DNA of 64,000 nt, taken from contig BDDD01001580.1 in assembly GCA_001972305.1 (NCBI GenBank), positions 89,039 through 153,038 on the forward strand, given 5' to 3'. Within the stretch, counting starts at the first letter, position 1. The number at the start of each line of letters is the position of its first letter. The notes under the pieces were generated by a model that ran no database searches, was not told the DNA's origin, and was given only the letters and a program-made list of their open reading frames with translations. Source of the stretch: Cephalotus follicularis (taxonomy: Eukaryota > Streptophyta > Magnoliopsida > Oxalidales > Cephalotaceae). A program made the position numbers and the translations under genes. Shown piece by piece: positions 34,345-45,839 of the stretch.

Positions 34345-35131
34345 ATGGTTTATGTATTGTTTGATACTGGATTGACTCACTCGGTTGTAGTGAGATATTT
34401 TGTTCGGCATCTTGGGGTGCCATATCAGTTTTTAGATCCAGTGTTGGTTCTCTCGACTCCTATGGGGACATCTGTTATGATATCTGAATATTTATGTGCT
34501 TGCCCTATTTCTTTTGATGATGGGGTTTGTTAGGCGGACCTTCTTCCTATCGATATGCATGACTTTGATATGATTCTTGGCATGGATTGGTTGGATCGCC
34601 ATAGAGATACGATTGACTGTCATGCTCGGAGGGTTTTATTTGGACATGTGGATAGACCTGATTTTGTTTATCAGGGTACGAGACTGAGGAAGGATGACAA
34701 GATTATTTATGTATTGAAATCTCATAAGTTGGTTGCTAATGGCACTGATGGTTTCTTAGCTGTGGTGAAGGATGTCTCTAAGGATGAACCTCGCCTTGAG
34801 GATTATCCTCTTGTTAGAGAATTTCCAGATGTGTTTCCGAAGGAGATATCGGGATTACCACCGCAACGGGAAGTGGAGTTCACCATCAAACTCATTCTTG
34901 GAGTGACACCGATATCTAAAGCACCTTATAAGATGGCACTCTTGGAATTGCAAGAGCTAAACAAACAGTTGCAAGAATTGTTGGATCGGGGCTTTATCCG
35001 GCGTAGTGTTTTGTCGTGGGGAGCTCTGGTTCTTTTTGTCAAAAAGAAGGACGGTTCTATGAGGTTGTGCATAGCCTATAGAGAATTGAATCGGATTACC
35101 ATCAGGAACAAGTACCCTTTGGCTATGATTG
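34345..35131 (+). pseudogene. Chromovirus protease and start of reverse transcriptase
   Basis: The protease shows VLFDTGLTHSVV (catalytic Asp in DTG) and later [11 protein letters not shown], with one stop (TAG) between. The linker [18 protein letters not shown] leads to the RT start: [16 protein letters not shown], then [17 protein letters not shown] and RNKYPLAMI. Here A replaces D in the usual CIDYRELN. The frame is open from 34555 to the copia insertion at 35131. The continuation is at 44634. Confidence 0.92.
35127..35131. repeat. TSD gattg, left copy
   Basis: Matches 44629-44633 on the other side of the copia element; the RT reading frame rejoins across it. Confidence 0.97.
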
Positions 35132-36983
35132 TGATGCAAACGGATAAACCGAATCTGGAGCCAAAAATGGACTAGGCATATATGGTGTAGAACAAAACAA
35201 AAACATACTAATCATGGCAGCAGAAGAACACCCAATAAAACAAATGCAGTCCATTATGGCATGTCCACAGACCATATGGATCACCACATCATCAACAGAA
35301 TTGAATTGGTGCCACCATAGCATACAATAGTGACACACAAGCATGGAAAGAATAAAAGGACCAAGAGATATACCAGTGGGTGAAGGCTCCTTCTTTCTTT
35401 GCCGCTACACGCTTGGGAAGACACCAAACACGTTGCTTCCAAAATCCCTGGTACAGAAGCTACTCCAACCAGCAAGAACCAAGAACGAAGTATAAAAACT
35501 CTCTCTCTCTCACTAAGTTTAGAAAAGGTAAATTGATACTGACCAATGAAGTCAATAACCAATCCACCTTAGATAAGCTCTTGCTTGGTGTATTTCAGAT
35601 GAAAAGAACACACTCTGCAGAGAGAAAATCGAAGTCACATTGCCCAGGAAAACTCTCTTTTTTTTTGCAATTTTCTGCAGAAAATGCTTATAACTAGCCA
35701 CCTTCTGCTCTCTCCCACTCTCCCATTCACTTAGGATCATGGTCCTCACTCCTAGGGAGTCTACGGCCATGATCCCACGTTCCCATAACATGCAAAAATG
35801 GGAGATGGCTGCTGGAGATGAGAGATAAAACGTGCCCACGAAGTGAGCTCGTGCACAGGTTGCACGTTCTGCTCAAAGACGTTGACGCCTTCAAAAGGAC
35901 ATCGACGCTCATGCAATGTGGCACTAAAACACATTGATGCTTTCTAAAAGACATCGACGTCTTAAAAAACGTTAAGCATCGATGACTTTCTAAAAGACGT
36001 CGATGCTTTGTCTGGCCAGTGAAGCATTTAGAGTCTAACTCTTTTAGTGATCTCATGTACCCTTCGAATATTGGTTAAGTAAGATGAAACATATGTGTTT
36101 CCACAAAATGAAAAATGCACATAACCGATATTTGACACCAAGACTTAATATGTCTAACATATTAATGATCTAATCATTATAAGGCAAGGACCCTAAAAAA
36201 TCTTTGTTAAAACAAGAGGTGTTCATAAAATACCGAAATACCCCTGGGGTCTGGTTTAGCCATTCTAAATGGTCCTTGACCAATTTAAATGCTATCGGAA
36301 TAATATCTAATATTATCCAGATGGAAAAATTAATCTAATTAATTTTCACATGCAACTCATAAACCCTAGACTTCGTAAGTCGTCGGTTCACATGTACTAT
36401 AATCCCTTGTCATGCTTGGCCCCAATTGAGGTCTAGGGTAAGGATTTGTGTCAACCCTAGATGATACCTCAATGGATAAAATATCTGATCATTACTAGGA
36501 CCTTTGGTAAACTCTTCGAAAATCTAATTTCCAGTCTACCTTAACCTTGGCCAAGGATTTCATAAGTCCAAAGTATAATCAGACCATAATAGGGCCGATC
36601 ACCTTCGCTCAGGTGTGACAATCCCATATTGCGCACTCACTTATATTCGTATAGATTCGATCATACCCATGAGTAGGCAACATACGCGCAAGTCTATCCG
36701 GTTCACTAATGCCCACAAAGTGAACCTATGACTTGGAACTAATTTGACATAAGGAATAAGGTAACCTATCTCACAGCCTCCATGCTAGGCATCCAACCTT
36801 ATGTCAAGGCATCACAAGTGTAAGCAGGTAAATAATAAACTACTTCAATTAAGTGATAAAACACAAGTGATATTGCCATAACAAAGTAGCACACATCATA
36901 TACAAGGAATAAGATTGTTTCATACAAGATAAGATATAAAATGACAACCCATCTAATGGCTTGACGGGTCACTAGATCTAACA
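35132..36983 (-). repeat. Copia 3' LTR, 1852 bp
   Basis: The + strand runs TGATGCAAACGG...AGATCTAACA. A decayed GTCGAC cluster lies at 35875-36010. It lacks about 300 bp found at 44008-44312 in the other LTR. Confidence 0.95.
35875..36010. repeat. GTCGAC-type cluster, copia 3' LTR
   Basis: Seven copies are seen (GACGTTGACGCC, ACATCGACGC, ACATCGACGTC, GACGTCGATGC). None is an exact GTCGAC. Confidence 0.85.
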
Positions 36984-36996
36984 ATATCCCACTTGA
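36984..36996 (-). promoter_or_regulatory. Copia polypurine tract
   Basis: Minus-strand TCAAGTGGGATAT abuts the 3' LTR, in the usual form for plant copia elements. Confidence 0.85.
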
Positions 36997-37014
36997 CACT
37001 CAAGTCATGAACTC

Positions 37015-37655
37015 CTATAGCCTAGACCCATCGTCCCACGATGATGTTCCAGAGCCTTGGCGCCCATTGCCTTGGTCAATGGATCTGCTGTGTTCTACTT
37101 TGAGTAGACCATATCAAGCTGTATATCTCCCCTAACAATAATCTCACGGATCAAATGATAGCGCCGCTCAATGTGTTTGGATCACTGGTGAGACCGCGGT
37201 TCCTTGGATTGTGCTACAGCCCCATTATTATCACAGTGTATTACAACTGGACTAATAATGGATGGAACAACTCCTAGTTCAGTAACGAAATTACGCATCT
37301 ATACACACTCCTTGGTGGCATCTGAGGCTGCTATGTACTCGGCTTCTGTGGTAGAATCTGTAATAGTCACTTGCTTAGAACTGCGCCAGCTCACAGCTCC
37401 ACCATTAAGTACAAAAACGTACCCTGAGACCAATTTGTGATCATATGGATCACTATCAAAACTGGAGTCTGTGAAGCCCTCCAATTTCAGCTCACTATCT
37501 TTTCCATAGATCAAGAACATATCCTGAGTCCTACTAAGGTACTTTAGGATTCCCTTGACCACTTCCCAATGCTTCTCACCAGGATCAGACTGAAAATGAC
37601 TTGCCATACCCAGTGCAAGTGCAACATCAGGCCTAGTAGATAACATGGCATACAT
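37015..37655 (-). pseudogene. Copia RNase H
   Basis: The frame reads MYAMLSTRPDVALALGMASHFQ, then LEGFTDSSFDSDPYD (acidic residue of the active site), VSWRSSKQVTITDSTTEAEYIAASDA, then, past a stop at 37296, CDNNGAVAQSKEP and a further stop. It ends ~30 bp before the PPT. This is the expected C-terminus of copia pol, with three stops. Confidence 0.9.
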
Positions 37656-38550
37656 GATCTACTGCCGAAGCATAAGGTATCAAACTCATGCGTGCTCTCT
37701 CTTCAGATGTCTGAGGAGACATCTTTTGAGAAAGGTGAATTCCTTCACCTATTGGCAATAGGCCTCTCTTGGAATTCTTCAAGCTAAACCTCTTCAGCAC
37801 CTTGCTGATGTACTGGCTTTGGGAAAGCCCAAGCAACCTAATGGATCTATCCCTGAAGATCATAATATCTACTATATAGGTGGCTTCTCCCAAATCTTTC
37901 ATGGAAAAATTCTTAGTTAGCCATATCTTTGAAGACTGTAACATCCCTACATCATTCCCAATGAGTAGGATGTCATCTACATATAGCACTAAGAAAGTGA
38001 TACTAGGTCCCTCTTGCTTTCGATAAACACAGGGCTCATCTACATTTTTAACGAAGTCAAAAGCTTTGACTGCTTCTTCAAAACGTAGATTCCAGCTACG
38101 AGATGCTTGCTTTAGTCCATAGATGGACCGTTCGAGCTTGCACACCATGTGCGGGTGCTCGGAAGATGTAAACCCCTCGGGTCGTGACATATAAATATCC
38201 TCTTCAAGACGCCCATTTGAGAATGCCATCTTGACATCCATTTGCCATATCTCATAATCATAATGAACGACAATAGGAAGCAAAATCCTAATGGATTTAA
38301 GCATGGCGACAGGTGAGAAAGTCTCAGTATAGTTGACTCCATGTCGTTTCCTATACCCTTTCACCACTAATCGAGCTTTATAAGTCTCGATTTTTCCATC
38401 TGCATTCATCTTCTTCTTGAAGATCCATTTGCAACCAATAGACACTATGCCTTCGGGTGCTTCAACCAAATTCCATACTTGGTTGGAGTACATGGAATCC
38501 ATCTCGGATTTCATGGCTCCTAACCATGCTTTAGATTTAGTGCCTTGCAC
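37633..38550 (-). pseudogene. Copia reverse transcriptase
   Basis: A 305-residue open stretch has the RT fingers and palm: CKWIFKKKMNADG (residues 40-52), YKARLVVKGY, TFSPVAMLKSIRILL, WQMDVKMAF, YGLKQASRSW. The catalytic LYVDDILLIGND is near residues 190-201. Within the open stretch no stop interrupts it, and the YVDD box is kept. K replaces the usual N in DVKMAF(S/L)NG. A frameshift near its end separates RNase H. Confidence 0.93.
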
Positions 38551-38556
38551 TGCCTC

Positions 38557-39768
38557 TCAGTAGCTAGAAGGCTCGTCATCTTCAATGACATTTATCTCAT
38601 AAGTACCATCAATGAGGAAACCATACCTCTCAGGAGCTAATGGGATTCTGCCTGATCTCCTCAAAGGAGCTTTGCCTAACTGAGAACCATTCTCAGTCTG
38701 AGATCCAATCTCAACTGTGTCTGTTGAAGGTCTAACCTCAAACTCCTCCATCTTCTGTGTGGTTTCTACTTGTGGAAACTCCTTGAGTTCCACCTTACTC
38801 CCACTGTTTCCTTTAAGAAGGTATTCCTTCTCTAGAAACACAGCATTTCGCAAAACAAATATCTTTTGATCGCTAAGGTGGTAAAAGTAGTATCCTTTTG
38901 TTTCTTTAGGATACCCCACAAACCTGTAACGGTCCGACCACGCTTCCAGCTTATCTGAGTCAAGCCTCTTGACATAATCCAGACAACCCCAAACCTTCAA
39001 ATGGTTCAGGCTGGGTTTCCTCCCTGACCATACCTGGTATGGAGTAGAAGACACAGATTTTGAAGGAATCTGATTCAAGATATAAGCAGCTGTATCTAGG
39101 GCATAACCCCAGAGATAGGTAGGAAGGTCAGTAAAAGACATCATCGATTGAACCATGTCTAACAAAGTCCGATTCCTCCTTTCGGACACACCATCATGCT
39201 GTGGTGTTCCAGGAGGAGTCCACTGAGATAGAATTCTGAGTCTAGCATCACTAAGATGACCAAGTCTACAATGCCAGGTATAGGTTTTATTTAACTCAGT
39301 TTCTCTTTGTCTTTTCTTATTACTTTCCTCTATGGATAGGACTTTAGATTGTGTAGTATTTAAGACAAATAATCCATTGTTGATAAAACCATTATCGACA
39401 CAACCATTGTCAGAATAAACAAAACATTGAATGTCTTGGAATCTGAGCTCCAAGCCCAAATTACATAAGTTTGAAACACTTATAATATTCCTTACAACGT
39501 TTGAAATGAAATAACATGGATCAAGTGTCAATACATAACAATTACATAAAGTAATATCATAAATCCCTACAGCTTCAGCAATGATCCTAGATCCATCCCC
39601 AAGCCGTAAGTCAAAGTCTCCAACTCTAAGCTTTCTAACTTTTCTTAGTCCCTGCAACGAATTGCAAAGGTTAGTTCCACATCCAGTATCCAATACCCAT
39701 GAAGAACTACTATTCAAAGCTAGATTTAGTTCAATCATGAACATACCTGATGTACTTGCACCATGCAA
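38557..39768 (-). pseudogene. Copia protease and internally deleted integrase
   Basis: The protease signature WVLDTGCGTNLC is at residues 34-45 of this 403-residue stretch. The GAG-pre-integrase motif TWHCRLGHLSDARL follows near residue 163. The next residues jump to WTPPGTPQHDGVSERRNRT. The zinc-binding Cys pair and the first two acidic residues of the DDE triad are therefore missing; only the Glu (SERRN) is left. The C-terminal part is intact up to the hinge before RT. The element could not integrate by itself. Confidence 0.92.
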
Positions 39769-39799
39769 AACATCAGAAGAGACTCCAGCACTAGTAACT

Positions 39800-40653
39800 C
39801 GACAATCCTTTTTCTAGTGTCCGGTCTTACCGCACTGGAAACAAGCACCTTCAGCAGCTAACTTCTTCAATCAATATTTGGCAACACTCCCACTAGCTCC
39901 AAGCTTCCCCTTCTTCTTCTTTTGCTTCTTCTTACCCTTGCCTTTTGTGTTGACAGGCATGAGCATGCCCTTCCCTTTATAGGAAGACGAGGCACTACCC
40001 TTTACTTGGGCAGACCTAGAAGATGGAAGAAGTAGGGAGTGGCTCTTTGACTTCCCAGAGTCAAAATTGGCCTCAGCCGTCCTCAACATAGCAATCAGCT
40101 TAGACAGAGTCACCTCTATCTTGTTCATGTGAAAGTTCACCAAAAATTGTGAGAACGACTTAGGAAGGGACGTCAAAATAAGATCCACATATAGATCATG
40201 GTCCATGACAAACCTTAACTGAGCCAGCTGCTCAATCATGTCTATCATCTTCAATCCATGCTCATGGATTGAAGCTCCCTCTAACATCTGAGCCTTAACG
40301 AGTTTACGTGATAGATTGAACCTTTGTGTCCTAGACTCAGCTCCATACATCTCCTGGAGATGGAGTAGTATAGCAGATAAGGTCTCAATCTTCTCATTAT
40401 GACGCTGAAGCTCAGGTGTCATCCCAAGAAGGGAAAGACACCTAGCCTGCTCGTCATCTTCTAGCCATTTGGCTAGTCGCTCACTCTCTTCAGGAGTCGG
40501 ATCTCCACCCAGTGAAGGAGGCCCCCCAATCATCACATGGGACATTTTATTTTCCGTAAGGACGATCTTGAGGTTTCGGTGCCAATCGTTGAAGTTGGGC
40601 CCCTCAAGTTTGTTTGTCTCTAGAATGCGGGATATAGCAGATTGTAAAGCCAT
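39800..40653 (-). pseudogene. Copia Gag with CCHC knuckle
   Basis: The frame begins MALQSAISRI at 40653. It has the UBN2-type Gag core (LEGPNFNDWHRNLKIVL near residues 16-32, then the LxxMYG region), a Lys-rich tail KGKGKKKQKKKKGK near residue 240, and a stop after 260 residues. In frame beyond it lies the knuckle CFQCGKTGH-stop-KKDC near 39800-39840. All C and H residues are kept but a stop falls after H. It would encapsidate element RNA. Confidence 0.92.
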
Positions 40654-40830
40654 TTTTATAGCAACCTAGATAAGGAAATATAAAGTTGAGTCAGCATCTA
40701 TTCCATTTCAATCCCCACTTGGTCTTTAGTGCTTATGGTTCCTCCCACTATTCTAATCGTATCCCATACCCCCATATGGAACTCGAGAAGTCTAACTTCC
40801 TAGTGGGGATTGAAATCCAACGCAACCATA

Positions 40831-41140
40831 TTATAGCCTTAGCTAGGGCATGACAAACTATAATATGTCCAATGGGTAGGCTTTCTTGCCAATTTGCATC
40901 CAATACAAGATCCAATCATAAAATTCGGCCTTAGATTCAATATGGCCTTAGCTAGGGCATGACAAACCATCAGAATCTTGATAAGTCCAGTACCCACAGT
41001 TTTCATTGGAATGCACTAGTTTTAACACCCACACGTAGGCGTGTCCAAGTGCTAAAACATAGCCACCCTTTGCGGAGCCCAAAACCGACGTTAAAATAAT
41101 ATCCCCAAGTCAACAGCCTCAGCTAGAGCATGACAAACCA
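40831..41140. repeat. Three dispersed 25-30 bp repeats in the leader
   Basis: CTTAGCTAGGGCATGACAAA recurs at 40831-40860, 40941-40970 and, with CTCAGCTAGAGCATG, 41111-41140. Confidence 0.9.
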
Positions 41141-41927
41141 ACAACCAAGGAACACTACTCAACGAAAATTGTGGAAGGCCACGGGGAACCACTCCATGGG
41201 TTCCTACGTTAAGACTTATTATTAAAATGAGGGAATTTACGGTCTCATGTTTCAAATACCATGCTATTAATTAATTCATTGGTTGTATTAGCCAATTCCA
41301 ATTAATTATGGCTTAGCATGCAAGACGTGTATCATATGCACCTTGGACATATTTCTAAAATATGTCAATGGATTGGCAAGGACATTAGTAGTAGTGACTT
41401 GAGCCCAAAATCACTACTAGGTCATCCTAGGTGTAAAGATTTAAATATATTTATTACAACAATAACCATGCATACATGGCCTTCAAAAGTCTTCTACTCC
41501 ATTTCTCCTTTCCTCCATCTCTCCTTGTAAGGTCTTCTTTTACATAAAAGTACTTTACATTTTCAAAAGGAAAAATACATTTTTTAAAAATTACAAGGAA
41601 AAATAACAAAAGTAAGGAAAAATAAATGGTGCACGCAGGCATCTTATTACAGACCTTTAAAATAATAAATAAATAAATCCATCCATGCAAGAAAACCACA
41701 AACTAGGTCTATGTCCTTCTTGGGCCATCCATTGTGCATAAGACTTATATAATATCAAATATTATAAAACACAAATAAAACAAATGTCATAAATAATAAC
41801 CAATTATACAATTTAATATAAGGATTGTTAACTGATCAAACTCCCACTAAATCAAGCAATGATTTTTGATTTTCTAAGAGCCAAAATGTATAAAATCCAA
41901 TTTTATTAAAAATAGTTTTTTTATAAA

Positions 41928-42175
41928 GAGGTCGACGCTTCCCAGAAGGCGTTAACGCATTTCACAAAAAAATGTTGAAAAAGGCGTCGACGTTTATCAA
42001 CAACGTCGACGCGTTTCCTGGGAATAGATGAACAAGACATCGATGCATTCCAAAAACATCGACACGTTTCATGAGAAAATGAACAAGACATCGACGTCAA
42101 TCAAGAACGTCGACGCGTTTCCTGGGAACAAGAACAAGACATCGACGTCTATCAAGAACGTCGACATCTATAACC
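41928..42175. repeat. 51-bp tandem array carrying GTCGAC motifs
   Basis: AACAAGACATCGA starts at 42031, 42082 and 42133, exactly 51 bp apart, with an older, diverged unit before. Each unit holds two motifs, one ATCGACGTC-like and one ACGTCGACGCG-like. Exact GTCGAC occurs near 41933, 41986, 42005, 42110 and 42161. Confidence 0.93.
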
Positions 42176-42450
42176 CCTTGGGCAGTTTCTGCATTTTGAA
42201 AAATGCAAAAAATAATGGTTTAGACTTTGGCATTCCAATCTGGCAATCCAAACTGCACTATGCATGTTCCAAAAATAATTCAAAACACATTATATCAAAA
42301 TCACCAGGTCTTAAACACAATGAAATCCAATTTCATGCAATTTTCATTAAGGCACTTTGAAAATCTAGTTCGATCATAAAACACATCCATTAATTAAACC
42401 AGTAATCAGTACATCATCTAAGGCATTAATTCAATCAGGGATGATGTGGG

Positions 42451-42464
42451 ACGCTCTGATACCA
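42451..42464 (-). promoter_or_regulatory. Copia primer-binding site
   Basis: Minus-strand TGGTATCAGAGCGT, one base from the 5' LTR, complements initiator Met tRNA. Confidence 0.93.
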
Positions 42465-42465
42465 C

Positions 42466-44628
42466 TGATGGAAACGGATAAACCGAATCCGGAGCCAAAA
42501 ACGGACTTAGGCATATAGAGTGTAGAACAATACAAAAACATACAAATCATGGCAGCGGAAGAACACCCAATAAAACAAAAGGCAGCCCATTATGGCATGT
42601 CCACAGACCACATGGATCACCACATCATCAACAGAATTGAATTGGTGTCACCATAGCATACAATGGTGACACACAAGCATGGCAAGAAGAGAAGGACCAA
42701 GAGCTATACCAGCGGGTGAAGGCTCCTTCTTTCTTTACTGCTACACGCGTGAGAAGACACCAAACACGTTGCTTCAAAAATCCTTGGTACAGAAGCTACT
42801 CCAACCAGCAAGAACCAAGAATGAAGTATAAAAACTCTCTCTCTCTCACTAAGCTTAGAAAAGGTAATTTGATATGGACCAATGAAGTCAATAATCAATC
42901 CACCATAGATAAGCTCTTGCTTGGTGTATTTCAGATGAAAGGAACACACTCTGCAGAGAGAATATCGAAGTCACATTGCCCAGCAAAACTCTCCTCCTTT
43001 TTTTTTGCCATTTTCTGCAGAAAATGCTTATAACTAGCCACCTTCTTCTCTCTCCCACTCTCCCATTCACTTAGGATCATGGTCCTCACTCCTAGGGAGT
43101 CTATGGCCATGATCCCACGTTCCCATAACATGCAAAAATGGGAGATGGCTGCTGGAGATGAGAGAGAAAACGTGGCCACGAAGTAAGCTCGTGCATAGGT
43201 TGCACGTTCTGCTCAAAGACGTCGACGCCTTCCAAAGGACATCGACGCTCATGCAATGTGGCACTAAAACACATCGACGCTTTCTAAAAGACATCGACAT
43301 CTTTAAAAACGTTAAGCATCGACGTCTTTCTAAAAGTCATCGACGCTTTGTCTGGCCAGTGAAGCATTAAGAGTCTAACTCTTTTAGTGTTCTCATGTAC
43401 CCTTCGAATATTGGTTAAGTAAGATCAAACATATGTGTTTCCACAAAATGCAAAATCCACATAACCGATATTTGACACCAAGACTTAATATGTCTAACAT
43501 ATTAAAGATCTAATCATTATAAGGCAGGGACCCTTTAAAATCTTGGTTAAAATAAGAGGTGTTCATAAAATACCGAAATACCCCTAGGGTCCGGTTTATC
43601 CATTCTAAATGGTCCTTGACCAATTTAAATGCTATCAGAATAATATCTAATATTATCCAAATGGAAAAATTAATCTAATTAATTTTCCCATACACCTCAT
43701 AAACCCTAGACTTTCTAAGTCGTCGGTTCACATGTACTATAATCCCTTGTCATGCTTGGCCCCGATTGAGGTCTAGTGTAAGGATATATGTCAACCCTAG
43801 ATGATACCTCAATGGCTAAAATATCTGATCATTACTAGGACCTTTGGTAAACTCTCTGGAAATATCATTTCCAGTCTACCTTAACCTTGGCCAAGGATTT
43901 CATAAGTCCAAAGTATAATCAGACCATAATAGGGCCAATCACATTCGCTCAGGTGTGACAATGGCATTTTACGCACTCACTTATATTCGTATAGATTCGA
44001 TAATACCCAAAGACCACCCGATTGCCAGCCCTACGCAAGGACTGGGTAAGGTGGAGATCAAACCATAACCGTCTCCATACAATATAGACTAGTCGCTCAG
44101 GTCTAAGGATCAGACGATTTTGAGAACTCGCTAAGTGATGATCACTTATACACAACCGGAGCAAGTAGGAGTCACTATTCACACGAGAATAATGACTATC
44201 CAAATAGTGTCTCCTACGCAGGTCCAGTTCAGTGTACACGCTCCCAGCATGCACCCCGTATTTTTCCTAGTGTCCAACACAAATGGTAGTTAGAGAATCC
44301 ATCCTCCAATTCCATGAGTAGGCAACATACGTGCCAGTCTATCCGGTTCACTAATGCCCAAAAAGTGAACCTATGACTTGGAACTAATTTGACATAAGGA
44401 ATAAGGTAACCTATCTCACAGCCTCCATGCTAGGCATCCAACCATATGTCATGGCATCACAAGTGTAAGTAGGTAAATAACAAACTACTTCAATTAAGTG
44501 ATAAAACACAAATGATATTGCCATAACAAAGTAGCACACATCATATATAAGGAATAAGATTGTTTCATACAAGATAAGATATAAAATGATAACCCATCTA
44601 ATGGCTTGACGGGTCACTAGATCTAACA
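42466..44628 (-). repeat. Copia 5' LTR, 2163 bp
   Basis: It runs TGATGGAAACGG...AGATCTAACA on the + strand. It has a GTCGAC cluster at 43215-43350 and about 304 bp (44008-44311) absent from the other LTR. Confidence 0.95.
43215..43350. repeat. GTCGAC cluster, copia 5' LTR
   Basis: Seven copies are seen. One is exact GTCGAC (near 43220, GACGTCGACGCC) and four are ATCGACG. It is better kept than the 3' LTR copy. Confidence 0.88.
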
Positions 44629-44633
44629 GATTG

Positions 44634-45660
44634 ATGACTTATTTGATCAACTCCAAGGTGCGAGATATTTTTCCAAGATAGATTTAAGGTCAGGATAACA
44701 CCAACTACGGATTAAAGATAAGGATGCACCTATGATTGCTTTCCGCACATGGTACGGGCATTACGAGTTTCTGGTGATGCCGTTCGGACTTACCAATGCG
44801 CTAGCAGTCTTCATGGATTTGATGAATCGGGTATTTCATAAATATTTATATAGATTTGTGATTGTATTCATTAATGATATACTGGTGTACTCGAAGTCAA
44901 GAGAAGAGCATGAAGAATAGCTTCATATAGTGCTGGGTTTTTGAGGAAGAATCAGCTGTATACGAAGTTTACAAAGTGTGAGTTTTTGTTGGAACAAGTG
45001 GCGTTCTTGGGACACGTGGTGACAGTTGAAGGCATCAGTGTAGATACTGCCAAGGTTGAAGCTATTAACAAATGGCCAAGACCTACTTTTGTGATGGAGG
45101 TTAGAAGTTTTCTGGGTTTGGCAGGATATTACAGACGGTTTGTGGTGGGATTTTCCTCGACAACCTTGCCTTTAACTCAACTTATGAGAAAGGGGGATAA
45201 ATTTGTGTTGAATGATGAATGGGAGAGAAGCTTCGAGAAGTTGAAGAGTGGTATTGTGTCTGCACCAATTCTTCAACTACCATCTGGGTCAGGTGGGTAC
45301 CAGATATATAGTGATGCTTCCAATAGAGGATTGGGACGTGTATTGATGCAGCATGGTCAAGTGATAGCTTATGATTCGTGATAGCTTAAGCCTCATGAGA
45401 TGAATTACCCTACGCATGACCTTGAGTTAGCAGTAATTGTTTTTGCCCTAAAGATCTGGAGACATTACTCGTACGGAGAAACTTGTGATATTTTCACCGA
45501 TCACAAGAGTCTCAAGTACATTTTCACTCAAAAGGTGTTGAACATGTGACAGAGGCGGTGGTTGGAGCTTCTGAAGGACTATGATGTCAACATTCAATAC
45601 CACCCTGGTAAGGCGAATGTGGTGGCTGATGCTCTTAGTAGGAAGAGTTCAGGACGTGTG
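44634..45660 (+). pseudogene. Chromovirus reverse transcriptase core and RNase H
   Basis: RT resumes with DDLFDQLQGARYFSKIDLRSG, a stop, then [25 protein letters not shown] and [15 protein letters not shown]. The catalytic FIDD box reads FIND: Asn (AAT at 44873-44875) replaces Asp. After a stop and frameshift come FLGHVV, GYYRRFV, and RNase [11 protein letters not shown]. Two adjacent stops then replace Arg-Gln, followed by [13 protein letters not shown], a stop, and [16 protein letters not shown]. The domain order is normal. Confidence 0.93.
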
Positions 45661-45839
45661 GTGGCCTTGTACACCCAACCTTAGTTGATTGCAGATATGG
45701 AGTGAGTGGATTTGAAATTGTTTGTTCGGGTTTCTAGAGGTTATGTTGCTAGCATGAATATAGAACCCGCTCTCATATCGGATTAAGTCATCTCCAGAAT
45801 GTCGATGATGGTAAGTAGTCGGAGTTCCGTGTAGATGAT

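Larger units (their letters stand above)
37015..40653 (-). pseudogene. Copia gag-pol polyprotein, broken
   Basis: Gag, protease, integrase and RT lie in one frame starting at 40653, with stops near 39871, 39818 and 38554. A frameshift near 37640 puts RNase H in another frame. All canonical copia domains are represented. The integrase core is largely deleted. The Gag stops replace Trp codons of related elements, as expected for G to A change. The whole polyprotein would be about 1,200 residues, shorter than usual for the lineage because of the deletion. Confidence 0.93.
40654..42450 (-). other. Copia 5' leader, 1.8 kb
   Basis: This long untranslated leader lies between PBS and gag. It contains three copies of a CTAGGGCATGACAAAC-type block (40831, 40941 and 41111 on the + strand) and a 51-bp tandem array with GTCGAC motifs. 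Part of it (41570-41860) is AT-rich. No conserved coding frame is seen. Confidence 0.85.
35132..44628 (-). mobile_element. Full-length Ty1/copia element, minus strand
   Basis: LTRs at 35132-36983 and 42466-44628, TSD gattg, PBS and PPT are all present. In sense the order is 5' LTR, PBS, a 1.8-kb leader, gag, protease, a deleted integrase, RT, RNase H, PPT, 3' LTR. Protease and integrase before RT is the copia order. The LTR pair is about 93% identical over the first ~215 bp by eye. The 5' LTR has ~0.3 kb extra. Its long LTRs and motifs suggest the Tork/Angela side, without certainty. It sits in chromovirus RT. Confidence 0.96.

Noticed and set aside
41928..42360. A + strand protein with 17-residue repeats (51-bp units)
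   Set aside because: It is antisense to the copia element, and the period is explained by the DNA motif array. No homologue is known to me.
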